The notes beneath the pieces were generated by a model. That model did no database searches. It was not told the origin of the DNA and was given only the letters and a program-made list of their open reading frames with translations. A stretch of 64,000 nucleotides of DNA from an uncultured Lachnospiraceae bacterium (GTDB taxonomy: Bacteria > Bacillota > Clostridia > Lachnospirales > Lachnospiraceae): positions 37,006 to 101,005 of the forward strand of contig CALWLA010000005.1 of NCBI GenBank assembly GCA_944381405.1, read 5' to 3'. The position numbers and the translations under genes were made by a program. This document shows positions 1-6,497 of the stretch, piece after piece. Within the stretch, counting starts at the first letter, position 1, and every line of letters starts with the position of its first letter.

Positions 1-603
1 CTGCGGGCAGCAGGAGCGGACCGGTATCTGTTGCGGCATGAGACTGCCAATGAGGCACATTATCAAAGGCTGCATCCGCCGGAGCTCAGGCTCTCCCACA
101 GGAAGGAATGCCTGGAGACATTGAAGGAGCTGGGGTATCAGACGGGAGCCGGTATGATGATCGGCTCTCCGGGACAGACGGTGGAGTGCCTCATAGACGA
201 TATGGAATTTTTGCGGGAGCTACAGCCGGAGATGGTGGGCATCGGCCCCTTTATCCCCCACAGGGATACACCCTTCCGGCAGGAACCGGCAGGCAGCACG
301 GCATTGACCCTGTATACCCTGAGCCTGGTGCGGCTGATGCTGCCCAAAGCCCTGATCCCCGCCACCACGGCGCTTGGGACTGCGGCGGAAAAGGGCAGGC
401 AGCTGGGGATCCTGGCGGGGGCCAACGTGGTGATGCCGAACCTGTCACCGGCCTCTGTGCGGGAAAAATATCAGCTGTATGACAACAAGCGCTGCAGCGG
501 GACCGAGGCGGCGGAGCACCTGGAGGAATTGCGGCAGGAGCTTTCCGCCATCGGCTATGAGGCTGTGGTGGACCGGGGCGATTATCCCGGCATGGAGCCG
601 TAG
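1..603 (+). CDS. hydE: [FeFe]-hydrogenase H-cluster maturase HydE, 3' part
   Basis: The frame is open from base 1 and ends at TAG 601-603, giving the last 200 codons; the start and the radical-SAM CX3C cysteine motif lie outside the window. HydE is a radical SAM enzyme that, with HydG and HydF, builds the diiron subcluster of [FeFe]-hydrogenase in the cytoplasm. The visible part carries the HydE-like stretch GADRYLLRHETAN near the window edge, the GxMIGSPGQT segment and the ALGT and GANVVMPNLSP stretches of the C-terminal half of the barrel. hydF follows 129 bp downstream, which supports the assignment. hydG is not in the window. Confidence 0.93.
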   Translation: MRAAGADRYLLRHETANEAHYQRLHPPELRLSHRKECLETLKELGYQTGAGMMIGSPGQTVECLIDDMEFLRELQPEMVGIGPFIPHRDTPFRQEPAGSTALTLYTLSLVRLMLPKALIPATTALGTAAEKGRQLGILAGANVVMPNLSPASVREKYQLYDNKRCSGTEAAEHLEELRQELSAIGYEAVVDRGDYPGMEP

Positions 604-606
604 GAG

Positions 607-720
607 AGAATCAAGGAAACACCCTGCGGGTGTACCTTTATGCCGTGAAGAACACGGCAGAATCAAGGAAACACCCTGCGGGTATACCTTTATGCCGTGA
701 GGAACACGGCAGAATTAAGG
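607..720 (+). repeat. 52-bp tandem repeat, 2.2 copies, each with two hairpins
   Basis: Two nearly identical 52-bp units (607-658 and 659-710) are followed by the first 10 bases of a third (711-720). Each unit holds two short palindromes: ACACCC/GGGTGT around TGC (619-633 in unit 1, one mismatch in unit 2 at 671-685) and GCCGTG/CACGGC around a 5-base loop (642-658 and 694-710). The unit length is not a multiple of three and no convincing gene lies here. The array fills the hydE-hydF gap and its last bases adjoin the hydF ribosome-binding site. Confidence 0.9.
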
Positions 721-732
721 AAAGGAGTAAGC

Positions 733-1980
733 ATGGGACTGAATCAGACGCCCTCCGGGGAACGGATACATATCGGTTTTTTTGGAAAGAGGAACGCCGG
801 AAAATCCAGCGTGCTGAATGCCGTAACAGGTCAGGATCTGGCGGTGGTTTCCGATGTCAGAGGCACCACCACGGACCCGGTTTATAAGTCCATGGAGCTT
901 CTGCCTCTGGGACCGGTGATGATGATCGACACCGCCGGAATCGACGACGAGGGAGCCCTGGGACAGCAGCGGGTGGAGAAGAGCCTGGCGGTGCTGAATA
1001 AAACGGACATCGCCGTGCTGGTGGTGGACGGCACCGAGGGATTTTCCGAAGCGGACATCAAGATGCTGGACCGGATCGCGGAAAAGGGCATTCCCTCTCT
1101 GGTGGTCTGGAACAAGGCGGATCTGCTGTCTGCGGAGGAGCTTTCCGGAAAGGGAAATCTGCTGGGCGACCGGGGCAGAAAGCTTTTGGAGGAAGAACGG
1201 CTGCTGTTTGTCAGCGCCGCGGAAAAAACCGGCATCGAGGCGCTGAAGGAGCGCATCGCCCGGCTGTACAAACCGGAATCCGATGAGAAAAAGCTGGTGC
1301 AGGATCTGATCTCTCCCCTGGACCTGGTGGTACTGGTGGTGCCCATCGACAAGGCGGCGCCCAAGGGCAGGCTGATCCTGCCCCAGCAGCAGACCATCCG
1401 GGACATCCTGGAGAGCGGCGCCGGGGCGCTGGTGGTGCGGGACACGGAGCTTGCAGAAACCCTTTCCGGCCTCTGGAAAAAACCGGCTCTTGTGATCACC
1501 GACAGCCAGGTATTCGGCGCAGTGTCCAGTATCGTGCCGGAGGACATCCCGCTGACCTCCTTTTCCATCCTGTTTGCCCGCTACAAGGGAAACCTGGCAG
1601 AGGCGGTAAAGGGAGCGGCGGCCCTGCGGGATATTCAGGACGGGGACAGGATCCTGATCAGCGAGGGCTGTACCCATCACCGGCAGTGCAACGACATCGG
1701 AACGGTAAAACTGCCGGGCTGGATCCGGGAATATACGGGAAAGGAACCGGAGTTCTGCTTTACCTCCGGCACGGAATTTCCTCAGGACCTCAGCAGCTAC
1801 AAAATGGTGGTGCATTGCGGCGGCTGTATGCTGAACGAGCGGGAGATGCAGCACCGGCTCAAGGTGGCGGCAGAACAGGGGGTACCCATGACCAATTACG
1901 GGATCCTTATCGCCATGATGAAGGGCATCCTTCCGCGGAGCGTGCAGATGTTCCCGAAGGTTGCGGAAATCCTTGTATAA
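733..1980 (+). CDS. hydF: [FeFe]-hydrogenase maturation GTPase HydF
   Basis: HydF is the GTPase scaffold that carries the diiron precursor made by HydE and HydG and delivers it to apo-hydrogenase. The 415-residue protein has an N-terminal Ras-like domain: P-loop GKRNAGKSS at residues 18-26, switch DTAG near 70 and NKAD near 137. The C-terminal cluster domain keeps the family ligand pattern C313-x-H315 then H361-C362-x2-C365, which binds a [4Fe-4S] cluster. ATG 733 is chosen because AAAGGAG (721-727) sits just upstream; an in-frame ATG at 697 lies inside the repeat and lacks a site. A GC-rich hairpin follows the stop. Confidence 0.97.
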   Translation: MGLNQTPSGERIHIGFFGKRNAGKSSVLNAVTGQDLAVVSDVRGTTTDPVYKSMELLPLGPVMMIDTAGIDDEGALGQQRVEKSLAVLNKTDIAVLVVDGTEGFSEADIKMLDRIAEKGIPSLVVWNKADLLSAEELSGKGNLLGDRGRKLLEEERLLFVSAAEKTGIEALKERIARLYKPESDEKKLVQDLISPLDLVVLVVPIDKAAPKGRLILPQQQTIRDILESGAGALVVRDTELAETLSGLWKKPALVITDSQVFGAVSSIVPEDIPLTSFSILFARYKGNLAEAVKGAAALRDIQDGDRILISEGCTHHRQCNDIGTVKLPGWIREYTGKEPEFCFTSGTEFPQDLSSYKMVVHCGGCMLNEREMQHRLKVAAEQGVPMTNYGILIAMMKGILPRSVQMFPKVAEILV

Positions 1981-1986
1981 AATGAG

Positions 1987-2013
1987 ATCCCCGGGGCTGG
2001 TCCCCGGGGATTT
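1987..2013 (+). terminator. hairpin after hydF
   Basis: Perfect 10-bp stem ATCCCCGGGG (1987-1996) with CCCCGGGGAT (2002-2011) and a 5-base loop. Only three T follow, so termination may be inefficient. Confidence 0.6.
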
Positions 2014-2030
2014 GTGTATGTCCTGTGAAC

Positions 2031-2094
2031 TTTCTAAAACTTTTCTAAAAGATGTGGGAAGCCCCTTGCAGAAGGGCTGAAAAGGCCATATACT
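2031..2094 (+). promoter_or_regulatory. ftsH promoter with upstream direct repeat
   Basis: TTGCAG (2066-2071), a 17-base spacer and TATACT (2089-2094) form a sigma-A type promoter about 30 bases ahead of the ftsH start codon. Upstream, TTTCTAAAA occurs at 2031-2039 and 2042-2050. This 11-bp period is the spacing used by OmpR-type response regulators, so it may be an activator site. Confidence 0.55.
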
Positions 2095-2126
2095 TGGTGA
2101 CAGGATGTCATAAAGGAGAAAAATAT

Positions 2127-4166
2127 ATGGCAAATTTAGGCAATATCTTTGACTACCGGGAGGACCCGGACCATTCAAAATACGATGGCAGCCACGGAAA
2201 CGGAGGCGGCAACCATCCCATCAAAAAACCGCCGATTCCCATGGTGGCCTATGCGGTGATCGCCCTGGTGGTGCTGCTGTTCTTCAATTCCCTGATGCTG
2301 CCGGCCATCGGCAGGATGAGCATCGAACCGGCCAGCTACGACGAGTTTCTGACGGAGCTGGACGCCCGGAACGTGGACCAGGTGGATCTGTCGGATACCA
2401 CTATCGAGTACACCCTCAAGGACGAACCGAAGACCGTCTATCAGACAGGCCGTATCAACTATATCCTGGAAGTGGACCGGATCTACAACTCCGGTGCTCA
2501 TTTTACCCAGGATATCCCCACAGAGGTTCCGGCCCTGCTGGTGCTCCTCATCAATATGCTGCCCCTGATCCTGATCTTCTGGTTCGGCGCAAGGCTTTCC
2601 AAGCGGATGACCCAGTCCATGCAGGGCGGCGGCGGACTCTTCGGCGGCATGGGCAAGTCCAACGCAAAGCTGTATTCCAAGGACAAGACCGGCGTTAAAT
2701 TCAAGGACGTAGCGGGGGAGGACGAGGCCAAGGAGCTGTTGACGGAGATCGTGGATTTCCTGCACAACCCCGGCAAATATAAGAGCATCGGCGCAAAGAT
2801 TCCCAGAGGCGCTCTGCTGGTGGGCCCTCCGGGAACCGGAAAGACTCTGCTGGCAAAGGCAGTTGCCGGAGAGGCGGACGTGCCCTTCTTCTCCATCTCC
2901 GGATCGGAGTTCGTGGAAATGTTCGTGGGCATGGGCGCTGCCAAGGTGCGGGATCTCTTTAAGGAGGCGGAGAAAAAAGCCCCCTGTATCATCTTTATCG
3001 ACGAGATCGACGCCATCGGCAAAAAACGTGGCAACGGCGCTTACGGCGGCAATGACGAGCGGGAGCAGACCCTCAATCAGCTGCTGACGGAGATGGACGG
3101 CTTTGACAGCACCAAGGGCATCATCGTGCTGGCGGCCACCAACCAGCCGGACGCACTGGATCCCGCGCTGCTCAGACCGGGCCGGTTTGACCGGCGAATC
3201 CCCGTGGAGCTGCCGGATATGCAGGGCCGGGTGGACATCCTGAAGGTCCATGCAAAAGACGTCAAGATGGCTGGCAATATCAATTTTGACGCCATCGCAA
3301 AGGCCTGCCCCGGCGCTTCCGGCGCAGAGCTGGCAAATATCATCAACGAGGCGGCGCTGCGGGCAGTCAAGGCTGGCAGAGAGCGGGTGATCCAGCAGGA
3401 TCTGGAGGAAAGCATCGAAGTCGTTATGGCCGGTTACAAAAAGAAGAACCAGGTCATGACCAACAAGGAAAAACTGATCGTTGCCTACCACGAGGTGGGA
3501 CACGCCATGGTTGCCGCAAAGCAGACCAACAGCGCTCCGGTATACAAGATCACCATTATCCCCCGGACCTCCGGCGCACTGGGCTATACCATGCAGGTGG
3601 ATGACGACGGCAATCATTATCTCATGAGCCGGGAGGAGCTGGAAAACAAGATCGCCACCCTCTGTGGCGGCCGGGCGGCTGAGGAGTTGATCTTCAACAG
3701 CATTACCACAGGCGCTTCCAACGACATCGAGCAGGCCACCAAGCTGGCAAGGGGCATGATCTCCCTTTACGGCATGAGCGACGAGTTCGATATGGTAGCC
3801 CTGCAGGCAAGAGGCAACCAGTATCTTGGCGGAGATTCCGCCATCGCCTGCTCCGACGCGACCCTGCAGCGGGTAGACGAGGCTGTGGTACAGCTGGTAA
3901 AACAGCAGCATGAAAAAGCAGGACAGATCTTAAAGGACAACCTGATGAAGCTCCACGAGATCGCCAAGTACCTCTATGAAAAGGAGACCATCAGCGGCGA
4001 GGAGTTCATGCAGATCCTGAACAGCCCGGAAAATAGCCTGGAGGAACAGGCCAGAAGAAACGAGGCGGAAAACAGGCAGCCTGTGACGGCAGAACCCTCT
4101 GAGGGCGGACAGCAGCCGGAGACACCGGATGCAAAAGACTCCGGCATCAATCAGCCGGAAAATTGA
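2127..4166 (+). CDS. ftsH: ATP-dependent zinc metalloprotease FtsH (copy 1)
   Basis: Membrane-anchored AAA+ protease that degrades misfolded membrane and short-lived cytosolic proteins. The 679-residue protein has a Gly/His/Asp-rich N-terminus, membrane segments at about 39-58 and 135-157, Walker A GPPGTGKT at 233-240, Walker B IIFIDEID near 288-295, the second region of homology and the zinc motif H455EVGH459. ATG 2127 is preceded by AAGGAG (2113-2118). The C-terminal 40 residues are acidic and low-complexity. A second, shorter FtsH is encoded at 30700-32649; the two differ mainly at the N- and C-termini. It appears monocistronic, with its own promoter and a strong terminator. Confidence 0.97.
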   Translation: MANLGNIFDYREDPDHSKYDGSHGNGGGNHPIKKPPIPMVAYAVIALVVLLFFNSLMLPAIGRMSIEPASYDEFLTELDARNVDQVDLSDTTIEYTLKDEPKTVYQTGRINYILEVDRIYNSGAHFTQDIPTEVPALLVLLINMLPLILIFWFGARLSKRMTQSMQGGGGLFGGMGKSNAKLYSKDKTGVKFKDVAGEDEAKELLTEIVDFLHNPGKYKSIGAKIPRGALLVGPPGTGKTLLAKAVAGEADVPFFSISGSEFVEMFVGMGAAKVRDLFKEAEKKAPCIIFIDEIDAIGKKRGNGAYGGNDEREQTLNQLLTEMDGFDSTKGIIVLAATNQPDALDPALLRPGRFDRRIPVELPDMQGRVDILKVHAKDVKMAGNINFDAIAKACPGASGAELANIINEAALRAVKAGRERVIQQDLEESIEVVMAGYKKKNQVMTNKEKLIVAYHEVGHAMVAAKQTNSAPVYKITIIPRTSGALGYTMQVDDDGNHYLMSREELENKIATLCGGRAAEELIFNSITTGASNDIEQATKLARGMISLYGMSDEFDMVALQARGNQYLGGDSAIACSDATLQRVDEAVVQLVKQQHEKAGQILKDNLMKLHEIAKYLYEKETISGEEFMQILNSPENSLEEQARRNEAENRQPVTAEPSEGGQQPETPDAKDSGINQPEN

Positions 4167-4190
4167 TAGACGGTTTTAAAAACAATAAAG

Positions 4191-4254
4191 AAAAGGCGCT
4201 TCCGGGCGCGGCGGACCTTATCCAGGTCCTTCCAGCCGGGGAAGCGCCTTTTTT
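4191..4254 (+). terminator. ftsH terminator
   Basis: AAAAGGCGCTTCC (4191-4203) pairs with GGAAGCGCCTTTT (4240-4252), with a run of T to 4254. The arms enclose a second hairpin around 4214-4230. Confidence 0.85.
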
Positions 4255-4280
4255 AATATGGATGTCAAGAGAAAATAGGA

Positions 4281-4309
4281 TTGAATAAAAGTGATGTTCA
4301 TGTTAAAAT
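4281..4309 (+). promoter_or_regulatory. promoter for the 4316-4530 RNA
   Basis: TTGAAT (4281-4286), a 17-base spacer and TAAAAT (4304-4309), with TG at 4301-4302 giving an extended -10. The predicted transcription start is near 4316, about 14 bases before the first helix of the structured RNA. Confidence 0.65.
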
Positions 4310-4315
4310 GATTTT

Positions 4316-4530
4316 GATAATTAAAAAAGGCATAGCGTCTATCCAAGTGCGCCAACACTCGATAGACGTGAACAGTGCTTTGGTAGAAGCACCTCACCGT
4401 GGGCTACACTGCTATGCGTTTCTATTATAATCCATAAAGCATTTATGGACAAGTAGAAGCTGGGAGTTTATTTGTCGTATGCATATATGGCAAGGCGTGT
4501 CGTGCTGAAACCGAGCGCCTTGCCTTTTTT
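4316..4530 (+). ncRNA. unidentified structured RNA or leader, about 215 nt
   Basis: This gap holds no long ORF but is rich in helices. GCATAGC (4330-4336) closes with GCTATGC (4411-4417). Inside are a hairpin CGTCTATC/GATAGACG (4336-4343 with 4361-4368) that contains an inner AGTG/CACT stem, and a second hairpin GTGCTT/AAGCAC (4375-4380 with 4387-4392). Further 3' lie CCATAAA/TTTATGG (4432-4438 with 4442-4448) and GACAA/TTGTC (4448-4452 with 4472-4476). The last hairpin is an intrinsic terminator at 4489-4530. With the promoter upstream this makes a complete transcription unit. It could be a stand-alone small RNA or a riboswitch-like leader for the CW genes downstream. I could not match it to 6S RNA, tmRNA, RNase P, SRP RNA or any riboswitch class I know. 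Confidence 0.55.
4489..4530 (+). terminator. terminator of the structured RNA
   Basis: Perfect 9-bp stem GGCAAGGCG (4489-4497) with CGCCTTGCC (4516-4524), then six T (4525-4530). It separates the RNA from the downstream CW genes, so it is either an end or an attenuator. Confidence 0.85.
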
Positions 4531-4566
4531 AATTGTCTAAACATTTTTAGGGTGAGGTGAACAGAT

Positions 4567-4674
4567 ATGTCACTATTTAGCTTTTGTCAATTAGATGCTC
4601 TCATCAGCTTCAATTTCAATTTAAAAAATAATTTTCGTATAACTACTAAAAATTATGCGGGATTAAGGAGATAA
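4567..4674 (+). CDS. possible 35-residue leader peptide
   Basis: A short ORF starts at ATG 4567 with GAGGTGA (4554-4560) well placed upstream, and ends at TAA 4672-4674, two bases before the next ATG at 4677. Its last codons overlap the downstream ribosome-binding site AAGGAG, so its translation could influence the CW gene. The peptide (MSLFSFCQLDALIS at the start) is Phe/Asn-rich and matches no family I know. The spacing and strong Shine-Dalgarno are the only support, and AT-rich sequence can yield such ORFs by chance. Confidence 0.35.
   Translation: MSLFSFCQLDALISFNFNLKNNFRITTKNYAGLRR
4614..4643 (+). promoter_or_regulatory. possible promoter of the CW gene at 4677
   Basis: TTTCAA (4614-4619), an 18-base spacer and TATAAC (4638-4643). 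It lies inside the small leader ORF, so the two are alternative readings of this stretch. Confidence 0.3.
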
Positions 4675-4676
4675 CC

Positions 4677-5543
4677 ATGAGAAAGAAAACAGCAGTACTT
4701 GTTTTGAGTGCAGGTTTATCAGTTCTTACAGCGATTTCGGCCTTTGCTTCTGGCTGGCAGAAAAATGAAACCGGCTGGTGGTATGGCACCAATGCCGACA
4801 ATTCCACATGGTACAGCAACGGCTGGCAGTGGATCGATGGAAACGGTGACGGTATCGCAGAGTGCTATTATTTTGATGGCAACGGTTATATAGCGGAAAA
4901 CACTGTCGTTGATGGTTCGTCAGTTGATGGCAATGGTGCCTGGACAGTCAATGGAGTTGTGCAGACCAAACAGGTTGCCGCACAGACCGCTAGTTGGCTT
5001 GGAGAGTATAAGACGGATAGCAGTACGATGGCCTATAGAGAAATGATTATTGACCAGATGGATGATTCGGGGATATATGTTACTTTCAATGATCCAAAAC
5101 ATGCTTATTTTAGTGGACTTATTGGATGGTCGACGTTGATTCCATGGCAAAATCAGGAGAGAACCATAGCTTCACATAATATACCTGTTGAAGATCGATA
5201 TATGCCGAAGAGTTGGGAAAATCGTTTTTCTCCGCAGGAGGATGGTTCCGTAACCGTTGATGAAATTTTGGAGTATTGCTCGGATGGTACGATTAAAGTC
5301 ACTTATCAAAAGAAGGACAGTAACGGTAAGGTGGTTCATACTGATAGCGCTATATTCAAAAAATCTCGTACTATAGAAGAGGTAACAGCAGAAAGAGAAT
5401 ACATACAGTATATCAATGGAACAAATGCTGATGGTACATTAAATGATTTAGGAAAGCAGTTTGATTATGATAATGATGGCCGCTTGGACACTAAAGAAGA
5501 AGCGGCTATGATGCTTCATAATGTAGACCTTAGTGAATTGTAA
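4677..5543 (+). CDS. secreted CW-repeat protein with C-terminal EF-hand-like loop
   Basis: The 288-residue product starts with a signal peptide (cleavage likely after AFA, residue 24). Residues 27-90 form Trp/Gly-rich choline/glucan-binding (CW) repeats (GWWYGT, GWQWID, YYFDGNGY). The middle, about 100-230, is not recognised. Near the end D263-x-D265-x-D267-G-x-x-D271-x-x-E274 is a canonical EF-hand or dockerin-type calcium loop. CW repeats in related bacteria hold proteins on cell-wall polymers or glucans, so this is probably a surface protein with calcium-dependent structure or partner binding; no catalytic domain is visible. AAGGAG precedes ATG 4677. The gene is AT-richer than its neighbours and forms a pair with the next gene. 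Confidence 0.8.
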   Translation: MRKKTAVLVLSAGLSVLTAISAFASGWQKNETGWWYGTNADNSTWYSNGWQWIDGNGDGIAECYYFDGNGYIAENTVVDGSSVDGNGAWTVNGVVQTKQVAAQTASWLGEYKTDSSTMAYREMIIDQMDDSGIYVTFNDPKHAYFSGLIGWSTLIPWQNQERTIASHNIPVEDRYMPKSWENRFSPQEDGSVTVDEILEYCSDGTIKVTYQKKDSNGKVVHTDSAIFKKSRTIEEVTAEREYIQYINGTNADGTLNDLGKQFDYDNDGRLDTKEEAAMMLHNVDLSEL

Positions 5544-5586
5544 GTGAATCAAGATATGGCAATATTTCTTACAGGGGGAATGCAAA

Positions 5587-6303
5587 TTGCTTAGAAGTAA
5601 GCATATATTATTAAGCTCGGGACTTCTCCTCGGTTTCCTGTTTACAAACCCTATCATGCCTGTCATGACCGCCTATGCGGCAGAAGCCTATTCCTCAAAC
5701 TGGGCAAATGAGAAAGCAGACCTATCAGGCACATGGTATTACTATATGAATGATGGTTCGCTTTGTACCAGCGCTTGGGTACATGACAATGGACAATGGT
5801 ACCTATTAGACGCAAGCGGAAATATGTTGACTGGCGTAGTAAAATCCAATGGCGGCAAATACTATCTTCTGGATACAGTTCGTGGCACTGGAACCTATGG
5901 AAAAATGCTTACAAATGGAGGTGCCTACAATGGCATTACCATTTCAGCAAGTGTCAATGAAGCTGATGAGGGAAGCTTAAGTGCTGATACGATAGCTCAG
6001 CTAAGAGCAGCAAATGTGAATGTAGACAATGTACCGAATGTAGAGAACACAAAGCATGTGGAAGGCGGAGTAGTAGTTTATGCAAACACCTCAACACCTC
6101 AGAAGAATCCTAACACACTAAATGACGGCGGTAATAAGCCTATATTTAGTAATGATGAGGTAACAGGTATGGGAGAAGGCTTGCCAGAAGGTGTTTATGG
6201 CAGTTCAGGTAGTGACAATCCATTTGCTGATATGTATTCTGGTTTAGGAGATCCAACAGGTAGCAACATCGGAGCCACAGCAGACATCCCCATGTATGGC
6301 TGA
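5587..6303 (+). CDS. secreted CW-repeat protein, TTG start
   Basis: The 238-residue product has a signal peptide (cleavage near AYA, residue 31) followed by two or three CW repeats (GTWYYYM, GQWYLLDASG, GKYYLLD) over about 45-110. The tail of 120 residues is unfamiliar and rich in Asn, Gly and Ser. The start is TTG 5587, with AGGGGG (5573-5578) eight bases upstream; the nearby ATG at 5580 runs into a stop after four codons. Only 43 bp separate it from the preceding CW gene, so they are likely co-transcribed. Function is unknown; surface attachment is inferred from the repeats. Confidence 0.75.
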   Translation: MLRSKHILLSSGLLLGFLFTNPIMPVMTAYAAEAYSSNWANEKADLSGTWYYYMNDGSLCTSAWVHDNGQWYLLDASGNMLTGVVKSNGGKYYLLDTVRGTGTYGKMLTNGGAYNGITISASVNEADEGSLSADTIAQLRAANVNVDNVPNVENTKHVEGGVVVYANTSTPQKNPNTLNDGGNKPIFSNDEVTGMGEGLPEGVYGSSGSDNPFADMYSGLGDPTGSNIGATADIPMYG

Positions 6304-6348
6304 TCAGCAGTAGGTTTTAACAAGACAATAGAACAGTAGGAAAAATCA

Positions 6349-6383
6349 TTGAGGGCATCACCGGTCGGAGGGGATGCCCTCAA
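6349..6383 (+). terminator. hairpin after the CW gene pair
   Basis: Perfect 11-bp stem TTGAGGGCATC (6349-6359) with GATGCCCTCAA (6373-6383). No T run follows, so it may be an mRNA 3'-end stabiliser or a factor-dependent terminator. Confidence 0.5.
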
Positions 6384-6481
6384 ACTGAATTTAAGCCCCC
6401 TGCCGCCTGTCTGGCAGGAAACCGGGCCCGGCAGGGAAAATCAGCCCCTTGCAGGGAGTGATGGATATTATCGGGATTTCA

Positions 6482-6490
6482 TGTTATACT
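6482..6490 (+). promoter_or_regulatory. extended -10 promoter abutting mutS2
   Basis: TG at 6482-6483, then TATACT at 6485-6490. Its end is seven bases from ATG 6498, so transcription would begin at or next to the start codon. No good -35 is seen. Confidence 0.5.
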
Positions 6491-6497
6491 ATTTTCC

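Noticed and set aside
715..2178. Long minus-strand ORF (487 codons) opposite hydF
   Set aside because: Antisense shadow: GC-rich codon use keeps the opposite frames open, and the protein is Gln/His/Leu-rich with no motif, while hydF is clearly real.
2175..3911. 578-codon minus-strand ORF opposite ftsH
   Set aside because: Shadow of a conserved AAA+ protease, with no recognisable domain.
4316..4530. Known RNA identities for the structured region (6S, tmRNA, SRP RNA, RNase P, c-di-GMP, TPP, SAM, cobalamin, fluoride, preQ1, THF)
   Set aside because: Their conserved core sequences are not present, so it is left unidentified.
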